This document shows, in pieces, positions 23,706 through 30,988 of a DNA stretch of 33,870 nt (its first letter is position 1; every line of letters starts with the position of its first letter). The notes beneath the pieces were generated by a model. That model was not told where the DNA came from. It worked only from the letters and a program-made list of their open reading frames with translations, and did no database searches. The position numbers and the translations under genes were made by a program. Source of the DNA: an uncultured Alistipes sp. (lineage in GTDB: Bacteria > Bacteroidota > Bacteroidia > Bacteroidales > Rikenellaceae); contig CAOJSG010000018.1 in the NCBI GenBank assembly GCA_948442615.1, forward strand, positions 1 through 33,870, in the 5' to 3' direction.

Positions 23706-24872
23706 ATGAGAAGATTCTTCCTTACTTTCACGCTGGCTCTGTTCGCCGTAGCGGCCTCGGCCGGCGAGAAGGCGACGAAACCCAGCTGTGCAGGGTTCGT
23801 CTCCAACCGTTTCTGGGACAATTGGGAAATTTCCGCAGGCTTCGGTATCAACACGGCGATCTCCAACGGCGATGACTTCGGCAAGAAAGCAGGCTTCGAA
23901 GGCCATATCGCCGCGACGAAATGGTTCCATCCCATCGCAGGTCTCCGGCTCCAGTTCGAAGGCGGACGCTTCGGCAACGTCGACCCGGAGATGGGTACGA
24001 TGAAGTGGCCCTATCTGTACACGCATACCGACCTGACGATCAACGCATCGAACTGGATCGGCGGCTATCGCGACGACCGGGTCTACACGGCGGTGCCGTT
24101 CGTGGGCTTCGGCTACATGGTCGCCAACTTCACCGACTCGTTCCAGCAGAAGTTCGACGCCCACACCAGTCACAACTACGCATTCACCTACGGACTGCAG
24201 AACCGCTTCCGCATCTCGCCGTCGGTCAACTTCGACCTCGAGATCAAGGGGCTCCTGCTTCCCTCGCGCATCTGCCCGGCCGAAATGGGCGGCAGCTATA
24301 TGTTCGGATTCTCCGCGACGGCAGGCTTCACCTATCGCTTCAACCAGCGCGGCTGGCAGCGCGGCGTGGCTGGCTACACGGCCGAGGACATCCGCGCATT
24401 CCAGGATGCGGTAGCGGCCGGCAATGCGGCGCTGGAAGATGCCAAAGCAGCCAACGACCAGCTGACGCGCAACCTCGCCTCGGCCCAGGCCGAAGCGGAC
24501 GCAGCCAAGGCCGAGGCCCGCGCTGCGAAGGCCGCCAGCGGCAAGGTCATCTACGAGACGGGCACTTCGGTCATCTTCTTCCGCTACGGCGTGTCGAAAC
24601 TCACCGACCGCGAGAAGGTGCGCCTGGATCTGATCGCCGACATGATCAACAAGGCTCCGAAGGACAAGGTCTTCACGATCGAGGGGCATGCCGATCCCGA
24701 GACCGGTTCGGCTGCCGGCAACGAGCGCGTTGCGGCCAACCGTGCGAAGAACGTCTACCAGTACCTCGTATCGAAAGGCGTGAAGCCCGCCCGTCTGACC
24801 TACCAGGGCATGGGAACGAAGGCCAATCCGTTCAAGACCAGCGAGACCAACCGCGTGGTGGTGATCCGCTAA
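23706..24872 (+). CDS. OmpA-family outer-membrane protein with C-terminal peptidoglycan-binding domain
   Basis: 388 residues from the ATG at 23706, which begins a clean signal peptide MRRFFLTFTLALFAVAASA. The codons further upstream overlap the promoter. Residues ~20-230 look like an eight-strand-type barrel with alternating aromatic strands (NWEISAGFGINTAIS, GLRLQFEGGRFG, VPFVGFGYMVANF, GFSATAGFTYRF). Residues ~235-285 form an Ala/Glu/Lys-rich coiled-coil linker (AQAEADAAKAEARAAKAAS). Residues ~290-388 form the OmpA domain (FFRYGVSKLTDRE, TIEGHADPETG, NERVAANRAKNVYQYL), with the Asp and Arg that bind diaminopimelate. The protein anchors the outer membrane to the wall and is likely abundant. 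It stands alone between a strong promoter and a strong terminator. Confidence 0.92.
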   Translation: MRRFFLTFTLALFAVAASAGEKATKPSCAGFVSNRFWDNWEISAGFGINTAISNGDDFGKKAGFEGHIAATKWFHPIAGLRLQFEGGRFGNVDPEMGTMKWPYLYTHTDLTINASNWIGGYRDDRVYTAVPFVGFGYMVANFTDSFQQKFDAHTSHNYAFTYGLQNRFRISPSVNFDLEIKGLLLPSRICPAEMGGSYMFGFSATAGFTYRFNQRGWQRGVAGYTAEDIRAFQDAVAAGNAALEDAKAANDQLTRNLASAQAEADAAKAEARAAKAASGKVIYETGTSVIFFRYGVSKLTDREKVRLDLIADMINKAPKDKVFTIEGHADPETGSAAGNERVAANRAKNVYQYLVSKGVKPARLTYQGMGTKANPFKTSETNRVVVIR

Positions 24873-24888
24873 GATACGGAGCACGACG

Positions 24889-24932
24889 AAAAAAGAAGGG
24901 TGTCTACTTCGGTGAGACACCCTTCTTTTTTT
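24889..24932 (+). terminator. Strong bidirectional intrinsic terminator
   Basis: A 17-bp perfect stem pairs 24889-24905 (six A, GAAGGGTGTCT) with 24915-24931 (AGACACCCTTC, six T). The inner loop can fold further into a C(TTCG)G tetraloop. T7 ends the plus strand (24926-24932), and the six A give a U-tract on the minus strand. It sits 17 bases after the OmpA-family stop and 123 bases beyond the end of the convergent recF unit, so it can serve both. Confidence 0.92.
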
Positions 24933-25054
24933 ACCACTTTATATCCCGAATCGCATCGGCTTTCCGTACGGCTGCGCCCGCAGGCGCAGCGCCGCCTCCG
25001 CCCGGAGGATCCGGATTGTCCGGACGCCCGCCGAAAAGGCCGCCGCAAGATCGG

Positions 25055-25345
25055 CTACCGGATAATCACCGCATTCACGAGCCGCACGCCCGAACGGGCG
25101 TTGATCTCGTCGCGGAGCGCATCGCGCCGGTAGAGCAGTTCCGAACGCAGCACGCTCGAGCGGATCCGCACATGGAGGATGTGTCTCTCGAGCCGCAGCT
25201 CCGTCGTCGCATCCGCCGCCGCATCGCCCACGACCGACCGCCAGGTATCGGGCAGCTTGCCCTCGGCCACCTTCGCCGCGACATAGGGTCTGCGGAAAAA
25301 CTCGTCGAGCAGATCGCCCATCAGCATGGTCTTCGTACGCCTCAT
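25055..25345 (-). CDS. DUF721 / DciA-like protein
   Basis: 96 residues, the short form of the DUF721 family seen in Bacteroidota. It begins MRRTKTMLMGDLLDEFFRR, then has the family core KLPDTWRSVVGDAAADAT, a strand pair LERHILHVRIRSSVLRSEL, and ends LRDEINARSGVRLVNAVIIR. The longer relative DciA loads the replicative DnaB helicase in many bacteria; whether this short form does the same is not known from sequence. Its ATG overlaps the recF stop in an ATGA, so translation of the two is coupled, consistent with a role near DNA replication or repair. Single-domain, no signal peptide or membrane segment. Confidence 0.85.
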   Translation of the reverse strand: MRRTKTMLMGDLLDEFFRRPYVAAKVAEGKLPDTWRSVVGDAAADATTELRLERHILHVRIRSSVLRSELLYRRDALRDEINARSGVRLVNAVIIR

Positions 25346-26430
25346 AACGTCACCTCCCCGTTTTCGACCGTGAAGAGCCGGTAATCGCCGCCCGCCCGGT
25401 CGAGGATGGATTGCAGCCGGTCGCGGTTGCAGTCGGTCAGAAAGATCTGGCCAAACTCCGCACCGGCCACCAGCCGGATCAGCTGTTCGACGCGATCCGC
25501 ATCGAGCTTGTCGAACAGGTCGTCGAGCAGCAGAATCGGCTTCTCGCCCCGCTCTGCGGCGACCACGACATATTGCGCCAGCTTGAGCGCGATCAGAAAG
25601 GATTTCTGCTGCCCCTGCGATCCGTACTTGCGCAGGGGATAGCCGCCGATCTTCAGCAGCAGGTCATCGCGGTGCACGCCCGCCGTAGTGAACTGGTTGA
25701 TGAGATCTTTCTGCCGCGCCGCGAGGAGCAGCTCCTCGAAGGGCCGCTCGTCCAGTTCCGAACGGTAGTGCAGCTCCACCTGCTCGCGATCGCCGGACAG
25801 CCGGCCGTAGAACTCCGCCACGACGGGCTGCAGCCGCCCGACCGCCGCGCGCCGCCGCGCATGGATGAGCGTGCCGTGCTCGACGAGCTGCCGGTCGTAG
25901 ATTCGCAGCATCGTCTCGTCCGACGAGACCTTCAGCAGCCGGTTGCGCTCAGCCAGCACCGCATTGTAGCGCATGACGGCCGTCAGATAAGCGCGGTCGA
26001 ACTGCGAAATGAATCCGTTCAGGTAGCGGCGCCGCTCCTCCGCGGCGTCCGAGATCAGCGCCCCGTCGGCCGGCGAGACGATCACCACCGGGAATCCGCC
26101 CACGTGGTCGGCCAGCCGTTCGTACTCCTTTCCGTTGCGCTTGAGCGTCTTCCCGCCCTTGCGCGAATAGGTGCAGACGACCTGTTCCGCCCGGTCGTCG
26201 TCGGTCCGGTAGCGGCCGTCGAGCACGAAGAAATCCTCGCCGTGCAGCATGCACTGCGCATCGGTCATCGGCAGCGACGACTTGCCGATCGAAAGGTAGT
26301 AGACCGCATCGATCGCATTGGTCTTGCCGGCGCCGTTGTTCCCCACGAAACAATTGATGCCCGGTCCGGGCTCGAGATCGGCCTGGACGACATTCTTGAA
26401 GTTGATGAGCGACAATTTCTTCAGTTGCAT
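25342..26430 (-). CDS. recF: DNA replication and repair protein RecF
   Basis: 362-residue SMC-like ATPase that, with RecO and RecR, loads RecA at single-strand gaps. The N-terminus MQLKKLSLINFKNV is the canonical RecF start. Walker A is GNNGAGKTN at residues 30-38, the ABC signature is YGSQGQQKS, and Walker B is PILLLDDLFDKLD, followed by FLTDCNRDRL with the His/Asn-type switch region. Length is normal. It is the first gene of a two-gene unit with the DUF721 gene and diverges from the TPR gene. A consensus promoter ends only 4 bases before the ATG, which predicts a leaderless or nearly leaderless mRNA. recR is also in the window (29333-29929) but in another unit. Confidence 0.95.
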   Translation of the reverse strand: MQLKKLSLINFKNVVQADLEPGPGINCFVGNNGAGKTNAIDAVYYLSIGKSSLPMTDAQCMLHGEDFFVLDGRYRTDDDRAEQVVCTYSRKGGKTLKRNGKEYERLADHVGGFPVVIVSPADGALISDAAEERRRYLNGFISQFDRAYLTAVMRYNAVLAERNRLLKVSSDETMLRIYDRQLVEHGTLIHARRRAAVGRLQPVVAEFYGRLSGDREQVELHYRSELDERPFEELLLAARQKDLINQFTTAGVHRDDLLLKIGGYPLRKYGSQGQQKSFLIALKLAQYVVVAAERGEKPILLLDDLFDKLDADRVEQLIRLVAGAEFGQIFLTDCNRDRLQSILDRAGGDYRLFTVENGEVTL

Positions 26431-26434
26431 CCTC

Positions 26435-26467
26435 CAAAGGTACGAATTTCGTCCGGGATTTCACAAA
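26435..26467 (-). promoter_or_regulatory. recF promoter
   Basis: On the minus strand TTTG (26467-26464), a 21-base spacer and TACCTTTG (26442-26435) match the Bacteroidota consensus exactly. The last base of the -7 box is 4 bases from the A of the recF ATG at 26430. Confidence 0.7.
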
Positions 26468-26480
26468 ACGCGGTCGACAA

Positions 26481-26512
26481 TTGTTTATTTAGAAATTTAT
26501 TTCGTATTTTTG
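26481..26512 (+). promoter_or_regulatory. Promoter of the TPR gene and ribH
   Basis: TATTTTTG (26505-26512) is an exact TAnnTTTG. TTGT (26481-26484) stands 20 bases upstream as an approximate -33. The leader to the ATG at 26561 is about 45 bases and AT-rich. Confidence 0.65.
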
Positions 26513-26560
26513 CAAACTACACCACGCATAAGATTAACAAAAATAAAAACCTCAATCTCT

Positions 26561-27250
26561 ATGGCAAATCAGAAAGGTGCCGAGCAGCAGGAGAGCCTGG
26601 GCACGGCGATGAACAAGACGGAGCTTTTTCTGGAGCGTAACGGCCGCAAGGTGACCTATGTTTTCGTGGGTCTGCTGGTGCTCGCCGCTTTGGTCTACGG
26701 CTATCGCGCCCTGATCTCGCAGCCGCGCGCGAAGCAGGCCGCCGAGATGATCGCGGAGGCGCAGAACCGTTTCGAGGCCGAAAATCCCGACTTCGAACTG
26801 GCGCTGAACGGCGACGCCAACGGCGCCGGCTTCCTGGAGGTGGCCGAGCAGTACGGATCCACCCCGTCGGGCAACCTGGCCAAGCACTACGCGGGCATCT
26901 GCTACCTGCGTCTGGGCGACCTCGCGAACGCACAGAAATACCTGGCGGCCTACTCGCCGGTGAAGGGGCTTCCGGGCGCCATCGTCAATGCGCAGAACTA
27001 CGGTCTGCAGGGCGACGTGGCCGTCGAACAGCAGGAGTACGCAAAGGCCGTGAAGTTCTATGAGAAGGCCGTGAAAGCTGCCGACAACGACTATACCGCA
27101 CCGCTCTACCTGCGCAAGGCGGGTCTGGCGGAGAAGGCGCAGGGCAACGAGGCGAAGGCGGCCGAATATTTCGAGAAGATCACCGTGTCCTACCCGGCCT
27201 CGATGGAGGCGCGCGATGCGGAGAAGTACCTCGGCACGACGAAACGATAA
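26561..27250 (+). CDS. Membrane-anchored tetratricopeptide-repeat protein
   Basis: 229 residues from the ATG at 26561; frame open further upstream is not coding because it runs through the promoter. Residues ~1-30 are cytoplasmic, with a basic ERNGRK just before a single membrane helix at ~31-50 (VTYVFVGLLVLAALVYGYRAL). The rest is outside the cytoplasm and consists of about three TPR units (AKHYAGICYLRLGDLANAQKYL, NAQNYGLQGDVAVEQQEYAKAVKFYEKAV, PLYLRKAGLAEKAQGNEAKAAEYFEKI). The topology resembles YfgM-like ancillary factors of the secretion machinery, though the resemblance may be only architectural. ribH follows after 63 bases containing a hairpin. Function not assigned. Confidence 0.85.
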   Translation: MANQKGAEQQESLGTAMNKTELFLERNGRKVTYVFVGLLVLAALVYGYRALISQPRAKQAAEMIAEAQNRFEAENPDFELALNGDANGAGFLEVAEQYGSTPSGNLAKHYAGICYLRLGDLANAQKYLAAYSPVKGLPGAIVNAQNYGLQGDVAVEQQEYAKAVKFYEKAVKAADNDYTAPLYLRKAGLAEKAQGNEAKAAEYFEKITVSYPASMEARDAEKYLGTTKR

Positions 27251-27259
27251 CATCCGGCA

Positions 27260-27289
27260 CGTCCGTCCGGGATCGGTCCCGGACGGACG
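27260..27289 (+). terminator. 13-bp perfect hairpin between the TPR gene and ribH
   Basis: CGTCCGTCCGGGA (27260-27272) pairs with TCCCGGACGGACG (27277-27289) around TCGG. It has no T-run and is only 24 bases before the ribH ATG. No promoter fits between the two, so it probably modulates or processes the transcript and does not end it. Confidence 0.5.
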
Positions 27290-27313
27290 GAACCCGGTCT
27301 CAATTCCGACACC

Positions 27314-27844
27314 ATGGCGACGAAAAACCACAATTTATCCCAGATAGACACTCCGCTGCCTTCGGCCGCCGACATGAAGTTCGGCATCGTCGTGGCGGAA
27401 TGGAACCGTGAAGTGACCGAAGCGCTGCTCGAAGGGGCCGTACGCACGCTGCGCAGCGCCGGATGTCCCGATCTGAACATCCTGATCAAATACGTGCCGG
27501 GAACTTTCGAGCTGGCACTGGGCGCGCAGTTCTTCGCCGAATACACCGACGTCGACGCCGTGATCGCCATCGGCTGCGTGATCCAGGGCGACACGCGCCA
27601 CTTCGACTTCATCTGCGAGGGGGCCACGCAGGGCATCACCCAGCTGCAGATCCAGTGGAATATGCCGATCGCATTCGGCGTGCTGACGGTCAACGACATG
27701 CAGCAGGCGCTGGACCGTGCGGGCGGGAAGCTCGGCAACAAGGGCGACGAAGCGGCCGCCACGGCGATCCACATGGTCAAGCTCCAGAACGACATGGAGG
27801 CAGCTTCGCCCAACCACGAGCCCGACCGCCGCAGCATCAACTGA
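27314..27844 (+). CDS. ribH: 6,7-dimethyl-8-ribityllumazine synthase
   Basis: 176 residues. RibH condenses 5-amino-6-ribitylaminouracil with 3,4-dihydroxy-2-butanone-4-phosphate, the penultimate step of riboflavin synthesis, and assembles into pentamers or 60-mer capsids. Visible family features are [60 protein letters not shown] (with the catalytic-type His in TRHFDF) and [21 protein letters not shown]. The ~20-residue N-terminal lead and the C-terminal tail after residue 165 are within the normal range. It is the only riboflavin gene in the window and has no FMN riboswitch upstream, in keeping with cotranscription from the TPR gene promoter. Confidence 0.95.
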   Translation: MATKNHNLSQIDTPLPSAADMKFGIVVAEWNREVTEALLEGAVRTLRSAGCPDLNILIKYVPGTFELALGAQFFAEYTDVDAVIAIGCVIQGDTRHFDFICEGATQGITQLQIQWNMPIAFGVLTVNDMQQALDRAGGKLGNKGDEAAATAIHMVKLQNDMEAASPNHEPDRRSIN

Positions 27845-27990
27845 CGCCCGTCCGCCGTTTCCATCGGCCAGGCGGATTGCGCGAGCGACACCCGCGACGA
27901 CATCCTTTTCTCCGTCCGGAGACGGCAAACACAGGCCCATCACGGCCGCCGGCCGCCATGCGAAGAGCGGCCCGATAAGCACGAACGATC

Positions 27991-28022
27991 TCGCCCCTGC
28001 CAGAACGACCTGGCGGGGGCGA
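27991..28022 (+). terminator. 13-bp hairpin downstream of ribH
   Basis: TCGCCCCTGCCAG (27991-28003) pairs with CTGGCGGGGGCGA (28010-28022), with one T-G pair, around the loop AACGAC. It is followed by TTTACGTT. It shares its left arm and loop with the hairpin at 19604-19639. Confidence 0.6.
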
Positions 28023-28181
28023 TTTACGTTCGGAACGGTCCGAGCGCACGCCGGTGCGGAGCGTCGGGCGGCTCCGCACACCAGCACCGCATACGAATCC
28101 CGAATCCTCCGACCCGGCGATGCCGGCCGAACGCCGCACCGCCCGGCATGCCGACGGCAGCATCGGCATCCGAAAAAGAAC

Positions 28182-28216
28182 AAAAAAAGAGCGGAGTCTC
28201 CGAAGAAACCCCGCTC
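28182..28216 (-). terminator. Intrinsic terminator of mdh
   Basis: On the minus strand GAGCGGGGTTTC and GAGACTCCGCTC form a 12-bp stem with two G-U pairs closed by a TTCG tetraloop, followed by T7 (the seven A at 28182-28188 on the plus strand). It starts 20 bases after the mdh stop. Confidence 0.9.
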
Positions 28217-28236
28217 CGCATGGGAATCCGTACCCG

Positions 28237-29235
28237 TTACTTCAGATTCGGATTGACGTTTTTCCACTCGTCCACGGCGGGAATGATGCCCATGGCGATC
28301 ACCTCGTCGCGCAGTTTGCAGAGGTGCTCGTAGCTGGCCACCAGCTCCTTGTGCTCCTCGGGCGTACCCTTCACCTCCTTGTAGCATACGCCGGCGGCGG
28401 TGATTTCGGTCTCCATGGCCATGAAGATGTGATCGAACTCCCCGGTGTGCACGTAAACGCCCGCGGGATACTCGAACGGCTTACCGCCCATGGCCGCCGC
28501 GATCATCTCGATCGAAACGTAGGCCGGGCTCTGGAACGACGAACGGCCGCGCAGGTCGATGATGTGCTTGCCGCCCTGGATCACCCGCTGGCGCAGCTCG
28601 TTCCAGTCGCCTTCGGGCATCTCTTTGCCGATCAGCTCCGACAGGGGCCGACCCTTGACCAGCGTCGTCGATGCGAAAACGGCCATCTGCTCGCCGTGGC
28701 CGCCGTACGTACGGCTGTTGCGGACCTCGTCGGGCGAAATCTTGAAGTACTTGGCCAGCTCCGAGCGCAGACGCGTGCTGTCCAGCGCCGCCAGCGTCGA
28801 AACCTGCGACGGCTTCAGACCCGAGTAGATGAGCGTGATGAGGCCCGTGATGTCCGCCGGGTTGAAGATCACCACTACGTGCTTCACATCGGGGCAGTAG
28901 GTCTTGAGGTTCTTGCCGAACTCGGCAGCGATCTCGGCGTTGCCCTTGAGCAGGTCTTCGCGCGTCATGCCGGCCTTACGTGCGGCACCGCCCGACGAAA
29001 CCACGTACGAAGCACCCTTCAGCGCCTCCTCGATGTCCGACGTGTAGGTGAGGTTCACGCCCTCGAACGCACAGTGGTACAGCTCCTCCGCAACGCCCTC
29101 CAGCGCCGGGGCGAAGGGGTCGTACAGACAAATGTTCGGCGTCAGACGCATCATCAGCGCCGTCTGCGCCATGTTCGAACCGATCATGCCGGCCGCGCCG
29201 ACGATCGTCAGTTTTTCATTGGTCAGAAATTCCAT
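28237..29235 (-). CDS. mdh: Malate dehydrogenase
   Basis: 332-residue NAD-dependent enzyme interconverting oxaloacetate and malate in the cytoplasm. The Rossmann motif GAAGMIGS is at residues ~13-20, with SYVVSSGGAARKAGMTREDLLKGN (mobile loop with the substrate-binding arginines), FNPADITG, LDSTRLRSELA (the conserved Asp/Arg pair) and YGGHGEQM (the catalytic His). This is the LDH/MDH-like form found widely in Bacteroidota. It is followed by a strong terminator. Upstream, recR ends 97 bases away on the same strand, and I found no TAnnTTTG box in the gap, so it may depend on read-through from recR or on an atypical promoter. With the fumarase at the right end it belongs to the oxaloacetate-to-succinate branch. 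Confidence 0.94.
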   Translation of the reverse strand: MEFLTNEKLTIVGAAGMIGSNMAQTALMMRLTPNICLYDPFAPALEGVAEELYHCAFEGVNLTYTSDIEEALKGASYVVSSGGAARKAGMTREDLLKGNAEIAAEFGKNLKTYCPDVKHVVVIFNPADITGLITLIYSGLKPSQVSTLAALDSTRLRSELAKYFKISPDEVRNSRTYGGHGEQMAVFASTTLVKGRPLSELIGKEMPEGDWNELRQRVIQGGKHIIDLRGRSSFQSPAYVSIEMIAAAMGGKPFEYPAGVYVHTGEFDHIFMAMETEITAAGVCYKEVKGTPEEHKELVASYEHLCKLRDEVIAMGIIPAVDEWKNVNPNLK

Positions 29236-29332
29236 AATATTAAGGGTTTAGTGCAACATGTTTTCCATTCGTTCTCTCCTTGCCGGGCCCGCCCGGCCGC
29301 CCTCCGCGACCGACGGCCTCGCGCCCATCCGG

Positions 29333-29929
29333 CTATTCCACCGCCCGGCGGTTCATCAGCGCATGGGCGATCGTCAGTTCGTCGACATACTCCAGTTCGT
29401 CCCCGAATCCGATGCCGCGCGCAATGGAGGTCACCTTCACCTCCGGATACTGCCGCAGCCGGTTCAGCAGGTAAAAGAGCGTCGTCTCCCCCTCGACCGA
29501 GGTCGAGATCGCCAGAATCACCTCCTTCACGCCGCCGCGCGCCACCCGGTCCATCAGCAGGTCGATCTTCAGATCGGAGGGCGCAATGCCCTGCATCGGC
29601 GAAATCACCCCGCCCAGCACATGATAGAGCCCCTTGTACTGATGCGTATTCTCGATCGACAGCACGTCGGCGACCTGTTCCACCACGCAGATCGTGGCAT
29701 GGTCGCGCTCGCGGTCGGCGCAGATCGGGCAGACCCGTTCGTCCGAAAGGTTGTTGCACTGCGCGCAATGCTTCACCTCCCGACGGAACCGGTCGATGCT
29801 CCGCGTCATGTCGCCCACCGATTCCGGTTCCATGCGCAGCATGTGCAGCGCCAGCCGCAGCGCCGTCCGCCGGCCGATACCCGGCAGCTTGGACAGCTCG
29901 CCCACTACATCCTGAAGCAACTTCGACAA
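29333..29929 (-). CDS. recR: Recombination protein RecR (TTG start)
   Basis: 198 residues, the usual RecR length. RecR acts with RecF and RecO in gap repair and forms a ring clamp on DNA. The N-terminal helix-hairpin-helix is LSKLPGIGRRTALRLALH, the zinc finger is CAQCNNLSDERVCPIC (four Cys), the Toprim domain runs from ICVVEQVADVLSIE through VILAISTSVEGETT, and the C-terminal Walker-B-like region has SIARGIGFGDELEYVDELTIAHALMNR. The start appears to be TTG at 29929-29927: an in-frame TAG lies 12 bases upstream, no ATG is available between, and GGAG precedes the TTG by a few bases. BatE ends 92 bases upstream on the same strand. Confidence 0.93.
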   Translation of the reverse strand: MSKLLQDVVGELSKLPGIGRRTALRLALHMLRMEPESVGDMTRSIDRFRREVKHCAQCNNLSDERVCPICADRERDHATICVVEQVADVLSIENTHQYKGLYHVLGGVISPMQGIAPSDLKIDLLMDRVARGGVKEVILAISTSVEGETTLFYLLNRLRQYPEVKVTSIARGIGFGDELEYVDELTIAHALMNRRAVE

Positions 29930-30021
29930 AACTCCGAACTATCTATCTTTCTCAATCACAATCATAAGGCCGTATTCCGCAGAGGCATCGCCCCGTCGGA
30001 CCGGCCCGGACCGCCGCAGGG

Positions 30022-30858
30022 TCAGATCGCCTCGATCTTATGCTGTTCGACCCAGCCCTTCTTTCCGTCGGCGATCACGATCTCGCACCACGGCTCCAAC
30101 CGCCCCGTGACGCGCACCTCCGTCCCTTCGTGGAGCACGAACAGGTCGGTCGCCGACCGGTCGGGCGAGCTCTTCACGGCGGTAGAGGGCACCATCACGA
30201 CGGCTTCGTCGCGGTCGAGCATCTCGCGCCGCTCGGCCAGGGCGAACCAGGTCGTCGCGACGCATACGGCAAAAGCAACCAGCATGCCGTAGAATCCGGC
30301 CTTTCGCAGCGCGATCCGCTGCGAAAGCAGGTAGCACAGCAGGCAGCCGAGCATGACGGCCAGTGCGGCGAGCGACACGACGCTCCAGGCCGTGCAGCCC
30401 ATCGTATGACGCAGGCTGCGCAGCCACGCCTTCGCGAAGAATTCGGGAATCGCCTCGATATTGTCCTTCGTACGCGCCCGGGCCACGCCCAGGTTGTAGC
30501 GGATATCCTCGTCGCCCGGCGCCAGCCGCAGCGCGCGCCGATAACCGACGATCGCCTCGCCCAGGCGGTCGCTCTTGAAGCAGGCGTTCGCCAGGTTGTA
30601 ATAGAGTTTGGCCGAGGCCATGCCCCGCTCCAGAATCCGCTCGTAGTTTTCGATCGCGGTCCGGTAATCGGCATTGATATAGGCCGTATTGGCCCGATCC
30701 CACAATTCGTGGTCCGCAGGATCCGCAGCCTGCTGCACGGTCGCCGGCTCCGCGTCGCCCTGCGGCACGGCCAGACTGTCCGCAGCCTCCTGCGCCGCAG
30801 CGACGCCGCACCAGCCCAACACCAGCGGCAGCAAAACCGAAAACAAATAGTTTTTCAT
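30022..30858 (-). CDS. batE: BatE: TPR and SH3-like membrane protein
   Basis: 278 residues. A signal peptide (MKNYLFSVLLPLVLGWCGVAAA) is followed by a low-complexity acidic stretch, TPR repeats over ~50-125 (LWDRANTAYINADYRTAIENYERIL, LYYNLANACFKSDRLGEAIVGYRRAL), two membrane helices at ~155-178 and ~186-208, and an SH3-type domain at ~218-275 (VPSTAVKSSPDRSATDLFVLHEGTEVRV...GWVEQHKI). This order is that of BatE from the Bacteroides aerotolerance (bat) operons. It lies 130 bases downstream of batD on the same strand. The Bat proteins are envelope proteins whose biochemical role is unresolved. The batA/B/C partners are not in the adjacent sequence. Confidence 0.88.
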   Translation of the reverse strand: MKNYLFSVLLPLVLGWCGVAAAQEAADSLAVPQGDAEPATVQQAADPADHELWDRANTAYINADYRTAIENYERILERGMASAKLYYNLANACFKSDRLGEAIVGYRRALRLAPGDEDIRYNLGVARARTKDNIEAIPEFFAKAWLRSLRHTMGCTAWSVVSLAALAVMLGCLLCYLLSQRIALRKAGFYGMLVAFAVCVATTWFALAERREMLDRDEAVVMVPSTAVKSSPDRSATDLFVLHEGTEVRVTGRLEPWCEIVIADGKKGWVEQHKIEAI

Positions 30859-30988
30859 TCCTCAACTTGCTCTTCTTCCGCCCCGTGCGGCGACCGCGGC
30901 ACACAGCCGCCGCCACCGCGGCGCGGACCATCCTCCATCGTCCGCCGACGCTCCGCACTCCGGAGCCCCGCCCCGGAAAGACGCACCG

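Larger units (their letters stand above)
27845..28236. other. Convergent intergenic region between ribH and mdh
   Basis: 392 bases. It contains the hairpin at 27991-28022 (ribH side) and the mdh terminator at 28182-28216. The rest is GC-rich with short imperfect repeats (for example TGCCGA/TCGGCA around 28150-28175). I see no gene. Confidence 0.65.

Noticed and set aside
26318..26560. Upstream extension of the TPR gene
   Set aside because: The frame crosses the divergent recF start and both promoters and encodes nothing conserved; MANQKG at 26561 is the start.
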